A stretch of 64,000 nucleotides of DNA from Rugamonas aquatica (GTDB lineage Bacteria > Pseudomonadota > Gammaproteobacteria > Burkholderiales > Burkholderiaceae_D), in the NCBI RefSeq assembly GCF_009380215.1, contig NZ_WHUG01000001.1, positions 682,001-746,000 of the forward strand, written 5' to 3'. Under the pieces are notes generated by a model. It had not been told where the DNA came from, ran no database searches, and saw only the letters and a list, made by a program, of their open reading frames with translations. Made by a program: the position numbers and the translations under genes. Each line of letters begins with the position of its first letter. Within the stretch, counting starts at the first letter, position 1. Shown one piece after another: positions 43,915-52,346 of this stretch.

Positions 43915-44586
43915 CTAGCGTGCGGTCTTTGCTGCCAGATGAGCGTTGATGGTTTTCGCGATCCAGGGCTTGTCCGCCTTGGTCGCGAATTCGGCGGCGG
44001 TCAGGTGGAAGCCGCCATCCTTCAGGGTAGCGTCGGCGCCTTGCTCCAGCAATAACTCCACCACTTTCTCCTGGCCTTCGCGCGCGGCGATCATCAGCGG
44101 CGTCATGCCGGACGGCGATTCGGCGTCAATGTAGGCGTGCTTGTCGAGCAGGATGGTGGTGATCTCGGTGCTGCCGGCCGCCGCCGAGTAATGCAAGGCG
44201 CACCAGCCCTTCTGGTTGACCTGGGCGCCGCGCTTTATCATGTCCAGCACGGTTTCCTTGTTTTGGCGGAAGGCCGCCATCATCAGCGCGGTATTGCCGT
44301 TGGGTGCTTTCGCTTCCAGGTCGATGCCGGGCTGGTCCATCAGGAATTGGGCCACCCGGTAGGCTTCGTAGCGCATCGCGACGATCAACGCCGTCTCGCC
44401 GCCCGGTTCGCGCACATTCGGACTCAGGCCGCGCGCCAGCAGCTTCTTCACGGCGGACAGGTTATCCAGTTGTATAGCGCGGAACAGGTCGACTTCGTCT
44501 TCGGTCTGCTCGGCGGCGAGGACCGGCACGGCCACAGCCAGCGCCAGGGCCGCCAACAGCGCGCGGCGTTTCGATAGATTCAGCAT
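43915..44586 (-). CDS. Secreted ankyrin-repeat protein
   Basis: A 223-residue protein with an N-terminal signal sequence (RRALLAALALAVAVPVLA) and about five ankyrin repeats (GETALIVAMRYEAYRVAQFL, NTALMMAAFRQNKETVLDMI, WCALHYSAAAGSTEITTILL, MTPLMIAAREGQEKVVELLL, then FHLTAAEFATKADK). A periplasmic protein-protein interaction role is inferred. It starts seven bases after the tatD stop and belongs to that transcript; the tatD-ankyrin order is common in related genomes. Confidence 0.88.
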   Translation of the reverse strand: MLNLSKRRALLAALALAVAVPVLAAEQTEDEVDLFRAIQLDNLSAVKKLLARGLSPNVREPGGETALIVAMRYEAYRVAQFLMDQPGIDLEAKAPNGNTALMMAAFRQNKETVLDMIKRGAQVNQKGWCALHYSAAAGSTEITTILLDKHAYIDAESPSGMTPLMIAAREGQEKVVELLLEQGADATLKDGGFHLTAAEFATKADKPWIAKTINAHLAAKTAR

Positions 44587-44593
44587 AGGAAGC

Positions 44594-45373
44594 TCACGCC
44601 GTCACGTTGAATAGTTTGAAGAAATTGGCGGTCGTCTGTTCGGCGACCAGCTCCACCGGCACGCCCTTGAGCTTGGCGATGTACTCGCCGACATGGGCGA
44701 CGAAGCCCGGCTCGTTCATCTTGCCACGGTGCGGCATCGGCGCCAGGTAAGGCGAATCGGTTTCGATCAGGATGCGTTCCAGCGGCACTTCCAGCGCCAC
44801 CGCCTGCAAATCCTTGGCGCTCTTGAAGGTGACGATGCCGGAGAAGGAAATGTAGAAGCCCATCTCGATCGCCGCGCGCGCCACCTCCAGCGACTCGGTA
44901 AAGCAGTGCATGACGCCGGCCACGCCGCCCGCTTCGGTACCTGCGCCCTCTTCGCGCATGATGCGGATGGTGTCTTCGCTGGCGTTGCGGGTGTGGATAA
45001 TCAGCGGCTTGCGCGTGATGCACGATGCCTTGATGTGCGTGCGGAAGCGCTCGCGCTGCCACTCCAGGTCGCCTTGCAGGCGGAAGTAGTCAAGCCCGGT
45101 CTCGCCGATGGCGATGATCTTGGGATCGTTGGCCAGCTCGACCAGCTGTTCGACGCTGGGCTCAGGCGTGTCTTCATAATCCGGGTGCACGCCAACTGAG
45201 GCGTAGATGTGCGGATATTCGTGGGCCAGCGCCAGCACTTGGGGGAAATCCGGCAAATCGACCGACACGCACAGCGCGTGGGTCACTTTGTTGTCGGCCA
45301 TCTTGGCCAGGATTTCGGGCATGCGAGCAGCCAGCTCGGGGAAATTAATGTGGCAATGGGAATCGATAAACAT
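44594..45373 (-). CDS. tatD: TatD-family metal-dependent deoxyribonuclease
   Basis: A 259-residue amidohydrolase-fold nuclease. Metal ligands are visible in FIDSHCHINF (H-x-H), GETGLDYFR (Glu), IHTRNA (His), VMHCFT (His) and ETDSPYLAP (Asp). The ATG at 45373 is chosen because MFIDSHCHINF is the canonical start. TatD proteins are 3'-5' exonucleases or DNases in DNA repair and proofreading. It is normally next to pilZ-holB-tmk; here two genes intervene. Confidence 0.92.
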   Translation of the reverse strand: MFIDSHCHINFPELAARMPEILAKMADNKVTHALCVSVDLPDFPQVLALAHEYPHIYASVGVHPDYEDTPEPSVEQLVELANDPKIIAIGETGLDYFRLQGDLEWQRERFRTHIKASCITRKPLIIHTRNASEDTIRIMREEGAGTEAGGVAGVMHCFTESLEVARAAIEMGFYISFSGIVTFKSAKDLQAVALEVPLERILIETDSPYLAPMPHRGKMNEPGFVAHVGEYIAKLKGVPVELVAEQTTANFFKLFNVTA

Positions 45374-45380
45374 GGCGTGA

Positions 45381-45409
45381 TTGTAACTCAAGCGCGCCTG
45401 GCCTAGAAT
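45381..45409 (+). promoter_or_regulatory. Sigma-70 promoter of the MetX-like hydrolase gene
   Basis: TTGTAA (45381-45386) and TAGAAT (45404-45409) are separated by 17 bases. The start codon follows 32 bases later with CCGGAG as ribosome-binding site. Confidence 0.5.
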
Positions 45410-45441
45410 CGGCGTTCCTAATCACTGCCGGAGTTCGCCTG

Positions 45442-46446
45442 ATGTTCAGCCGTCTTGTGCCCGCACTTGTACTCTCCCTGCCCCTGGCCGCCACCGCCGA
45501 TGCGCCACCCCAGCAATTCGCCGACCTCGGCGACGTGCACCTGGAAAGCGGCGCCGTCATCAAGGACTGCAAGCTCGGCTACCGCACCATCGGCACATTG
45601 AACGCGGCCCGTTCCAACGCGGTCGTGTTCCTGCCCTGGCACACCGGCACCAGTGCCGAGGCGGTCGAGCTGCTGGGCCCCAAAGGCTTGCTCAACACGG
45701 CCGGGCATTACGTGATCGTGATCGATGCGATCGGCAACGGCGTGGCTTGCTCGCCGTCCAACAGCGCGACGCAGCATGGCACGGCCTTCCCGGTCTTCAC
45801 CGTGCGCGACATGGTGGAGTCCGAGTTCCGCCTGTTGAACGACAAGCTCGGCATCAAGCATGTGCATGCGATCGTCGGCTATTCGATGGGCGGCACGCAG
45901 ACCTTCCAGTGGTTGGTCAGTCATCCCGGCTACATGGACGTGGCCGTGCCTATTGCCGGCACGCCGCGCCAGACCAGCTACGACCTGCTGTTCTGGCGCA
46001 CCGAGGAAGCGGCGATGCTGGTCGACCCCGAATACGCCAATGGCGAATACAAGCAGAACCCAAGGCTGCCGCTCTACCACCAGATCTTCGCCATGCATTT
46101 CGATACGCCTACCTACCGCAGCGCCAAGACCAAGCCGGCCGAGGTGGAGAAGTTCATCGCAAAGACAGTGGAGCCAGATCCGGATGCGGCCGATGCCAAC
46201 GACTCGCGCTGGCAAATCCGCGCCTTCCTGACTCAGGATATCGGCGACGATGCCGCCGGCAAGGTGAAGGCGCGGGTGCACATCATCAACCCGCGCCAAG
46301 ACTTGATCGTCAATCCTGAACCGGCGCTGGCGTTCGCCCGCAAGGTGCGGGCCACGACCACGGTGCTGGAAGGCGATTGTGGCCATTCAGCGGTGGTGTG
46401 CGCCACCGACCAGATACGTGCAGCCGTCGACCGCGCGCTGAAGTAA
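45442..46446 (+). CDS. Secreted alpha/beta hydrolase, homoserine acetyltransferase-like
   Basis: A 334-residue protein with a signal peptide (LVPALVLSLPLAATA) and an alpha/beta hydrolase fold of the MetX family: KLGYRTIGTLNAARSNAVVFLPWHTG, the nucleophile motif GYSMGG and a C-terminal DCGHSAVVC that supplies the His. True MetX is cytoplasmic; the signal peptide and lack of the full MetX active-site context suggest a periplasmic esterase/hydrolase rather than methionine synthesis. It is inserted on the opposite strand between pilZ and tatD, ending three bases from a convergent GNAT gene. Confidence 0.85.
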   Translation: MFSRLVPALVLSLPLAATADAPPQQFADLGDVHLESGAVIKDCKLGYRTIGTLNAARSNAVVFLPWHTGTSAEAVELLGPKGLLNTAGHYVIVIDAIGNGVACSPSNSATQHGTAFPVFTVRDMVESEFRLLNDKLGIKHVHAIVGYSMGGTQTFQWLVSHPGYMDVAVPIAGTPRQTSYDLLFWRTEEAAMLVDPEYANGEYKQNPRLPLYHQIFAMHFDTPTYRSAKTKPAEVEKFIAKTVEPDPDAADANDSRWQIRAFLTQDIGDDAAGKVKARVHIINPRQDLIVNPEPALAFARKVRATTTVLEGDCGHSAVVCATDQIRAAVDRALK

Positions 46447-46449
46447 CGA

Positions 46450-46971
46450 TCAGGCTACGCGCTTGCCCAGGATGATCAGGTCGCGCTCGATGCCGTCCAA
46501 ATTGGCTACCTTGGGCAGGTTGGCCCAAGTGGCAAAGCCGAACTTGGCGAACAGGCCCAGGCTAGGCTGGTTGTGGCCGAAGATAAAGCCCAGCAAGGTG
46601 TGCACCTTGATCGAGGGTGCGTGAGCGATGGCCTGCGCGATGCAGTAGCCGCCCACGCCCTTTCCGCGCCAGGCCTCGGCGATGTAGATCGAAATCTCCG
46701 ACGTGCCCGAGTAGGCCGGACGGCCGTAGAAGTTCGAGTACGACATCCAGCCCAGCGTTTCCGGTTGGGCCGCCGTATCGTAAGCCCGCTCGATGATCCA
46801 CAGCGGGCGCTTGTCCGGCGTGTGCTCGTGGAACCAGCCCAAGCGCGACTCCACCGATACCGGCTCGGTATCAGCCGTCACTTCGCGCGAAGCGATGGTG
46901 GTGTTGTAGATGGCAACGATGGTCGGCAAATCGTCGAGCGTGGCAAGGCGGTGGCGGAAAGCTGTGGTCAT
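46450..46971 (-). CDS. GNAT acetyltransferase, phosphinothricin acetyltransferase-like
   Basis: A 173-residue GNAT enzyme starting at the ATG at 46971 (MTTAFRHRLATLDDLPTIVAIYNTTIASREVTADTEP), an opening typical of the Pat/MnaT group. The acetyl-CoA loop is EAWRGKGVGGYCI, followed by GFIFGHNQPSLGLFAKFGF. The probable substrate is an amino acid or an analogue such as phosphinothricin or methionine sulfoximine. It lies 34 bases after pilZ on the same strand and may extend that operon. Confidence 0.85.
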   Translation of the reverse strand: MTTAFRHRLATLDDLPTIVAIYNTTIASREVTADTEPVSVESRLGWFHEHTPDKRPLWIIERAYDTAAQPETLGWMSYSNFYGRPAYSGTSEISIYIAEAWRGKGVGGYCIAQAIAHAPSIKVHTLLGFIFGHNQPSLGLFAKFGFATWANLPKVANLDGIERDLIILGKRVA

Positions 46972-47005
46972 GTCGTTCGGAACAGTGGGGAAGTTAAAGC
47001 GTGCT

Positions 47006-47389
47006 TTAAAGCGTGTGGGTGGCGCGCGATGAACGCAGCGCCGCGCCGAGTATTTCTTCGATGCGCAGACGGGCGCGCTGGCCGCTCTCGTCTTCCGGGA
47101 AATGCACACCGATGCCCTGCGCCTTGTTGTTGTGCGCGCCGGCCGGCGTGATCCAGGCGACCTTGCCCGCGATCGGATATTTGTTGGGGTCGTCCATCAG
47201 CGCTAGGATCAGGTAGATCTCGTCGCCGATCTTGTACGGCTTCTGGGTCGGCACGAACATGCCGCCGTTTTTCAGGAAAGGCATATAGGCCGCGTACAGC
47301 GCGGCTTTTTCCTTGATGGCCAGCGACAATACCGTCGGCCGCGCAACGGCTGGCGCGGCGGTCGGGTCGAGAGGGCTGGCAGCGGACAT
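47006..47389 (-). CDS. pilZ: PilZ domain protein of the tmk-holB cluster
   Basis: A 127-residue PilZ domain protein (PTVLSLAIKEKAALYAAYMPFLKNGGMFVPT ... AHNNKAQGIGVHFPEDES). The N-terminal RxxxR c-di-GMP motif is not evident, which matches PilZ proper, the type IV pilus biogenesis protein, that does not bind c-di-GMP. It starts ten bases after the holB stop, in the order known from Pseudomonas and many betaproteobacteria. Confidence 0.9.
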   Translation of the reverse strand: MSAASPLDPTAAPAVARPTVLSLAIKEKAALYAAYMPFLKNGGMFVPTQKPYKIGDEIYLILALMDDPNKYPIAGKVAWITPAGAHNNKAQGIGVHFPEDESGQRARLRIEEILGAALRSSRATHTL

Positions 47390-47399
47390 GGACTCCCTT

Positions 47400-48431
47400 T
47401 CAGGCGCAGCAGGCGGCGTAATCGAGCAACATATCCTCCAGGAACAGCTTCGGCGACAGCGGATGATCTGCGGTCGCCCGGCGTTCGTTCGCTCCCTTGA
47501 TCGCTGCCATCAGGCGGCTGACGTGGATCTTGCCAGCCAGGCTGGCCAGTTCCTTCTGGTAGCGCGGATAGTACCGGATGTTACCTGCCAGTTTGTAGGA
47601 AAACAGGTCATAAAGCCAGCGCTGCAACCAGGAAACCTGTGCACTGAGCGGCACTTTTTGCAGTTTGTCGGCAACTTTTAACGCGCCCTCGACGCTGGGA
47701 TGGGCCAGCAGTTGCAGCAACACTTCCAGATCGTCGCGGTTGCCGGTTTCCGCCTGCGTCATCGCGGCCAGCGGCGCGCCGCCCTGCTCGCGCAGCCAGC
47801 TGTCGGCGTCCGGCACACCCTGGGCCTTCAACCAGGCCAGCGCCTCGGCGTGGCTGGGCATGGGCAGCGCGAACTTGCGGCAGCGCGACAGAATCGTCGG
47901 CAGCAGCCGGTCCAGGCTGTTGGAGGCCAGCAGGAACACCGTGCCCGGCGGCGGCTCTTCCAGCGTCTTCAGCAAGGCGTTGGAGGCCGGCATGTTCAGC
48001 GCCTCGGCCGGATACAGCACCACCACCCGCAGCCCCTGGCGGTGAGTGGAAATGTTCATGAAATCCGACAGGTTGCGGATTTGCTCGATCTTGATCTCTT
48101 TGGACGGCGCCTTGGTCGACTTGGCGGTCTTCTTGGCCTCGCCCTCACCCTCTTCGCTCTCGGCGGGCTCGTCTTCCAGCGCTTCCGGCCGCACGCGGCG
48201 GTAGTCAGGGTGGTTTTGCTGGGAGAACCAGCCGCAGGACGCGCACTGGCCGCAGGCATGGCCGTCCGGCAGCACGGCCTCGCACAACAGGCCCTGGGCG
48301 AAGCGTTCGATGAAGTCGGACTTGCCTATCCCGGCGGCGCCATGGAACAGGATGGCGTGCGGCATGCGCTGGCGCAGCAGTTGCAGCTGCTGCCAGGACG
48401 ATTCTTGCCACGGATATATGGAATTGCTCAT
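47400..48431 (-). CDS. holB: DNA polymerase III subunit delta'
   Basis: A 343-residue AAA+ clamp-loader subunit. The P-loop is FHGAAGIGKSDF, the zinc module is CGQCASCGWFSQQNHPDY, and the sensor region includes ALNMPASNALLKTLEEPPPGTVFLLAS. An acidic insert (EALEDEPAESEEGEGEAKKT) follows the zinc module. It loads the beta clamp during replication. It lies between tmk (42-base gap) and pilZ. Confidence 0.93.
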   Translation of the reverse strand: MSNSIYPWQESSWQQLQLLRQRMPHAILFHGAAGIGKSDFIERFAQGLLCEAVLPDGHACGQCASCGWFSQQNHPDYRRVRPEALEDEPAESEEGEGEAKKTAKSTKAPSKEIKIEQIRNLSDFMNISTHRQGLRVVVLYPAEALNMPASNALLKTLEEPPPGTVFLLASNSLDRLLPTILSRCRKFALPMPSHAEALAWLKAQGVPDADSWLREQGGAPLAAMTQAETGNRDDLEVLLQLLAHPSVEGALKVADKLQKVPLSAQVSWLQRWLYDLFSYKLAGNIRYYPRYQKELASLAGKIHVSRLMAAIKGANERRATADHPLSPKLFLEDMLLDYAACCA

Positions 48432-48473
48432 TGTTTGGTATTCTGTTTTAAAACAATCGCTTATGCAATACTT

Positions 48474-49097
48474 TTAAAGTGCAAGCATTTCATCGAGGAT
48501 GGCCGCGATCCGCACCTGAATGTCCGGAATCGACTGGGTCGAGTCGATCACGCGGAAGCGGGCCGCGAACTGGGTGGCGCGGCGCAGGTACTCGTTGCGG
48601 GTGGCGGCGAAGAAGTCGGCCTTTTCTTGCTCGAACTTGTCCAGCGAGCGGGTGGCGTCCAGGCGCGCGCGCGCCACTTCCAGCGGCACGTCGAACAGCA
48701 GCGTAAGGTCCGGCTGCAGATGCGGGTGCACCCACTGCTCCAGCGCCTCCAGCTTGGCCAGGTCCATGCCCCGGCCGCCGCCCTGGTAGGCGAAGCTGGC
48801 GTCGGTGAAGCGGTCGGAGATGGCCCAGGCGCCGCTGTGCAGCGCAGGCTCGATCACCTGGGCGATGTGCTCGCGGCGGCTGGCGAACATCAGCAGCGCC
48901 TCGGTTTCCAGATGCATTTTTTCGTGCAGCACCAGGTCGCGCAGTTTTTCACCCAGCGGCGTGCCGCCCGGTTCGCGCGAGCTGATCAGCTTGATGCCCT
49001 TGTTCTTCAGATAGTCGCCGACAAAGGCGATGTGGGTCGATTTGCCGGCGCCGTCTATGCCTTCAAAGGTGATGAATTTACCGCGGTGTTGAGTCAT
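48474..49097 (-). CDS. tmk: Thymidylate kinase
   Basis: A 207-residue dTMP kinase: P-loop [12 protein letters not shown], the DR-x motif [35 protein letters not shown] (lid region) and [16 protein letters not shown]. It converts dTMP to dTDP for DNA synthesis. It begins four bases after the mltG stop, so mltG-tmk-holB-pilZ appear as one operon. Confidence 0.95.
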   Translation of the reverse strand: MTQHRGKFITFEGIDGAGKSTHIAFVGDYLKNKGIKLISSREPGGTPLGEKLRDLVLHEKMHLETEALLMFASRREHIAQVIEPALHSGAWAISDRFTDASFAYQGGGRGMDLAKLEALEQWVHPHLQPDLTLLFDVPLEVARARLDATRSLDKFEQEKADFFAATRNEYLRRATQFAARFRVIDSTQSIPDIQVRIAAILDEMLAL

Positions 49098-49100
49098 GAA

Positions 49101-50090
49101 TTATCTTTGGTACTTGTTGACCGCCCGGTTGTGGTCGGTCAAATTATCGGAGAACTGGCTGGTGCCGTTGCCCTTGGAAACGAAATACAGCGCCGGCGTC
49201 TTCGCCGGCGCCAGCGCCGCTGCCAGCGACTGCACGCCCGGCAAGGCGATCGGCGTCGGCGGCAGGCCGGTGCGGGTATAGGTATTGTACGGGGTGTCGG
49301 TCTCCAGATCCGATTTGCGGATCTTGCCGTCGTAGCGGTTGCCCATGCCGTAGATCACGGTCGGGTCGGTCTGCAGCAGCATGCCCAGCTTCAGGCGGTT
49401 GACGAACACGCCGGCGATCATGCCGCGCTCGGACTTCTGGCCCGTTTCCTTTTCGACAATCGACGCCATGGTCAGCGCCTCATACGGAGTCTTGTACGGC
49501 AGCGCCGGGTCGCGCTTGTCCCAGGCCTCGTTCAGGCGGCTGAGCAGCATGGCGTGCGCCTGCTTGTAGATCTGCAAATCGCTGGCGCCCTTGGCGAACA
49601 GATAGGTATCGGGGAAGAACATCCCCTCCGGCAGCTTGTATTCCGAGCCGATCGCGCTCATCACTTCCTTGTCCGACAGCGCCACCGTATCGTGCTTCAA
49701 GCCCTTGTGGGCGGCGATGGCCGCCCGCATCTGGCGGAAGGTCCAGCCTTCGATGATGGTCAGCTGCTCCTGCGCGAACTCGCCGCGCACCAGCTGGTCG
49801 ATCAGGCGCAGCGGCGTGGTGCCCGGCTTCAGTTCATAGGCGCCGGCCTTCAGTTTGCTGCTTTTATTGGTGACGCGCGCCAGCAGGTTGAACAGCAGCG
49901 GCTCGATGGGCACGCCCGCTTCGGCGATCTGCTGGCCGGCGGCATGGGCGCCGCTGCCGGGCGCGATGGTGAATTCGATGGCTTCGATCTCATCCCCGAT
50001 GATCGGATGCTGGGACCAGTAGACAAAATAGCCGCCGCCGGCGATGGCCAGCATGATGCAAAGGGTGATGATTTTTTTTATAAAAGCCAT
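49101..50090 (-). CDS. mltG: Endolytic peptidoglycan transglycosylase MltG
   Basis: A 329-residue YceG/MltG protein with one N-terminal membrane anchor (IITLCIMLAIAGGGYFVYW), a LysM-like region and the catalytic domain containing ASIVEKETGQKSERGMIAGVFVNRL (catalytic Glu) and DPTVIYGMG. It cleaves nascent glycan strands and sets their length in the inner membrane. It is the first gene of the tmk-holB-pilZ run and is divergent from ygfZ. Confidence 0.93.
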   Translation of the reverse strand: MAFIKKIITLCIMLAIAGGGYFVYWSQHPIIGDEIEAIEFTIAPGSGAHAAGQQIAEAGVPIEPLLFNLLARVTNKSSKLKAGAYELKPGTTPLRLIDQLVRGEFAQEQLTIIEGWTFRQMRAAIAAHKGLKHDTVALSDKEVMSAIGSEYKLPEGMFFPDTYLFAKGASDLQIYKQAHAMLLSRLNEAWDKRDPALPYKTPYEALTMASIVEKETGQKSERGMIAGVFVNRLKLGMLLQTDPTVIYGMGNRYDGKIRKSDLETDTPYNTYTRTGLPPTPIALPGVQSLAAALAPAKTPALYFVSKGNGTSQFSDNLTDHNRAVNKYQR

Positions 50091-50197
50091 TGTTTAAAGC
50101 CGTTGGGTTGGATCAAGTCGCACAGCTTGCCACTTCTTGGCACAGTCCGCCAGTGCCGCGTTTTGCGCGGCATCCGACGCGATCCGTCCGACATCAC

Positions 50198-50203
50198 TAT
50201 AAT
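50198..50203 (+). promoter_or_regulatory. -10 element upstream of ygfZ
   Basis: A perfect TATAAT lies 44 bases before the ygfZ ATG. I see no good -35 at normal spacing. The rest of the 157-base mltG/ygfZ gap holds nothing else I can support. Confidence 0.35.
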
Positions 50204-50247
50204 GAGCCCGTAATGATAATGCTTTAATCGTCAAATTATTGGAAATT

Positions 50248-51264
50248 ATGTCTTCTTGGAATGAACTTTTAGCACAGCAAGCCCAGCCGCTGACCACCAC
50301 CCAGCTGGCCGTGGGCTTTGTCGCGCCGATCGGCGACCAGGGCCTGATCGCGCTGGACGGCGAGGAATCGGCCGGTTTCCTGCACAACCAGCTGACCAAC
50401 GACGTCGAGCACCTGAGCCCTGGCGAAGTCCGCCTGGCCGGTTACTGCTCGCCCAAAGGCCGGCTGCTGGCCTCGTTCCTGATGTGGCGTAACGAAACCA
50501 CTATCTTCCTGCAACTGCCGCGCGAGATCCAGGCGCCGGTGCAGAAGCGCCTGTCGATGTTCGTGCTGCGCGCCAAGACCAAGCTCAGCGACGCTGGCGA
50601 GCTGCCGGGCAACCAGGTCGTGCTGGGCCTGGGCGGCGGCATGGCCGAAGACGTGCTGCAAAACTGGTTCGACCCGCTGCCGGCTAAACCGTTCACCAAG
50701 CTCGACCATCCGCTCGGCACGCTGCTGCGCGTGGCCGATGCGTTTGGCGCGGCGCGCTACCAGTGGCTGATGTCGGCCGAGGTCGCGCAAACCGTGGTGC
50801 CCGAGCTGGCGGCCAAGCTGTCGGTCGGCCGCACGGACGCCTGGCACCTGTCGGAAATCCATGCCGGCATTCCGCAGATTACCAAGGCCACGCAGGAACA
50901 GTTCGTGCCGCAGATGGTCAACTTCGAACTGCTGGGCGGCGTCAACTTCAAGAAGGGTTGCTATCCGGGCCAGGAAATCGTCGCCCGCAGCCAGTACCTG
51001 GGCAAGCTCAAGCGGCGCACCACCCTGGTCAGCATTTCCGACGCGGCCGCTGCGGCCGGTGTCGAAGTGTTCGCCACCGCCGATCCTGAGCAGCCATGCG
51101 GCATGGTGGTCAACGCCGCGCCCAACGGCAAGGGCGGCATCGACGCGCTGGTCGAAATGAAACTGGCCGCCATCGACGCGGCTTCGGTCCGCCTGGGCTC
51201 GGCAGACGGTGCACCGCTGATCTTCCTCGACATGCCATACGTGCTGGACCCACTCGATCTCTAG
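50248..51264 (+). CDS. ygfZ: YgfZ/GcvT-like folate-binding protein
   Basis: A 338-residue folate-binding protein of the YgfZ family that supports repair or maturation of iron-sulfur enzymes such as MiaB. The signature KGCYPGQEIVARSQYLGK with its essential Cys is present, along with HNQLTNDVEHLSPGEVRLAGYCSPKGRLLA near the N-terminus. The ATG at 50248 (MSSWNELLAQQ) has GGAAAT upstream. It is followed at once by a DUF4936 gene (one-base gap). Confidence 0.9.
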   Translation: MSSWNELLAQQAQPLTTTQLAVGFVAPIGDQGLIALDGEESAGFLHNQLTNDVEHLSPGEVRLAGYCSPKGRLLASFLMWRNETTIFLQLPREIQAPVQKRLSMFVLRAKTKLSDAGELPGNQVVLGLGGGMAEDVLQNWFDPLPAKPFTKLDHPLGTLLRVADAFGAARYQWLMSAEVAQTVVPELAAKLSVGRTDAWHLSEIHAGIPQITKATQEQFVPQMVNFELLGGVNFKKGCYPGQEIVARSQYLGKLKRRTTLVSISDAAAAAGVEVFATADPEQPCGMVVNAAPNGKGGIDALVEMKLAAIDAASVRLGSADGAPLIFLDMPYVLDPLDL

Positions 51265-51265
51265 C

Positions 51266-51553
51266 ATGGATCTCTACATCTACTATCAGGTCAAGGACGG
51301 CGACGCGCCATCCTTGCTGGCGGCGGTCGTCGCCATGCAGGCCGCGCTGGGCGCGCAGCATGGCGTCGCCTGCCAGCTCAAGCGCAGGCCGCAAGCGACC
51401 GACGGCAAGCAGACATGGATGGAAGTCTATGCCGCCACGCCCGACGGTTTTGCTACCACGCTGGAGCGCGCCGTCGAACAGGCCGGATTGCCAGCCTTGA
51501 TCGCCGGCCCGCGTCACACCGAAGTTTTTACGGATTTAGTCACATGTGCCTGA
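51266..51553 (+). CDS. DUF4936 family protein
   Basis: A 95-residue ferredoxin-like-fold protein (MDLYIYYQVKDGDAPSLLAA ... TWMEVYAATPDGFATTLERAV ... RHTEVFTDLV) matching the DUF4936 pattern common in betaproteobacteria next to ygfZ. The function is unknown. Its stop lies 10 bases inside the following NRDE gene, so translation of the two is coupled. Confidence 0.8.
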   Translation: MDLYIYYQVKDGDAPSLLAAVVAMQAALGAQHGVACQLKRRPQATDGKQTWMEVYAATPDGFATTLERAVEQAGLPALIAGPRHTEVFTDLVTCA

Positions 51554-52287
51554 TCGTTTTTGCCTGGCGGGTCATACCGGCAGTACCGCTGGTGGCCGCG
51601 GCCAACCGTGATGAGTTCTACCAGCGCGCCACCGCGCCGGCCGCCGCATGGCCGGAACATCCGCAAATCTATGCCGGCCGCGACCTGCAAGCCGGCGGCA
51701 GCTGGATGGGCATCACCCAACCGGCAGCGGGCCGCAACGCCTCGCGCTTTGCCGCCATCACCAACATCCGCGCGCCGTCCGAACACCGCGACGACGCGCC
51801 CTCGCGCGGCCACCTGGTCGCCGACTTCCTGGCCGGCAGCATGACGCCGCAGGAATACGTTAACACCATCCGCGCCGATGCCGCCGCCTACAACGGCTTC
51901 AACCTGGTGCTAAGCGATGGCGACACGCTGATCTGGTTCTCCAACCGCGGCGACGCCGACCCGCGCAACGGCCGGCCGCTGGAGCCGGGCGTGTACGGCC
52001 TGTCCAACGCGCTGCTGGATGCGCCGTGGCCGAAGGTGGTCAAGACCAAAGCCCAGTTCGCCAGCCTGCTGTGCCTGGGCGCGCCGGACGACGCCTTCTT
52101 CGAAATGCTGGCCGACACCACGCCCGCGCCCGACCAGCGCCTGCCGGAAACCGGCGTGCCGCTGGACCTCGAACGCATGCTGTCGGCGGTACGCATCGAA
52201 AGCCCGAGCTACGGCACGCGCACTTCCACCGTGGTGAAGCTCTACGCCGATGCACCGGCGACCTTGCAAGAGATGCTGATACACTAG
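51544..52287 (+). CDS. NRDE (TANGO2-like) family protein
   Basis: A 247-residue protein starting MCLIVFAW, with Cys2 exposed after Met removal (an Ntn-hydrolase-like feature) and the family motif AANRDEFY at about residues 21-28. Further signatures are AGRDLQAGGSWMGIT, FAAITNIR and SRGHLVADFL. TANGO2-family proteins are linked to haem or lipid homeostasis in eukaryotes; the bacterial role is unclear. It overlaps DUF4936 by ten bases. Confidence 0.88.
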   Translation: MCLIVFAWRVIPAVPLVAAANRDEFYQRATAPAAAWPEHPQIYAGRDLQAGGSWMGITQPAAGRNASRFAAITNIRAPSEHRDDAPSRGHLVADFLAGSMTPQEYVNTIRADAAAYNGFNLVLSDGDTLIWFSNRGDADPRNGRPLEPGVYGLSNALLDAPWPKVVKTKAQFASLLCLGAPDDAFFEMLADTTPAPDQRLPETGVPLDLERMLSAVRIESPSYGTRTSTVVKLYADAPATLQEMLIH

Positions 52288-52346
52288 CGAACAGACCCGT
52301 CTGCGTCCGGCCATCCCGGCCCGCCGCAGGACTTGCTACTTGTACC

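Noticed and set aside
45442-46446. Assignment of the MetX-like gene as homoserine O-acetyltransferase
   Set aside because: It carries a secretion signal and has no metW or other methionine genes nearby, so only an alpha/beta hydrolase call is justified.
50094-50399. A 101-codon minus-strand frame ending three bases before mltG
   Set aside because: It overlaps the 5' part of ygfZ antisense, has no plausible ribosome site and no recognisable content; probably chance.
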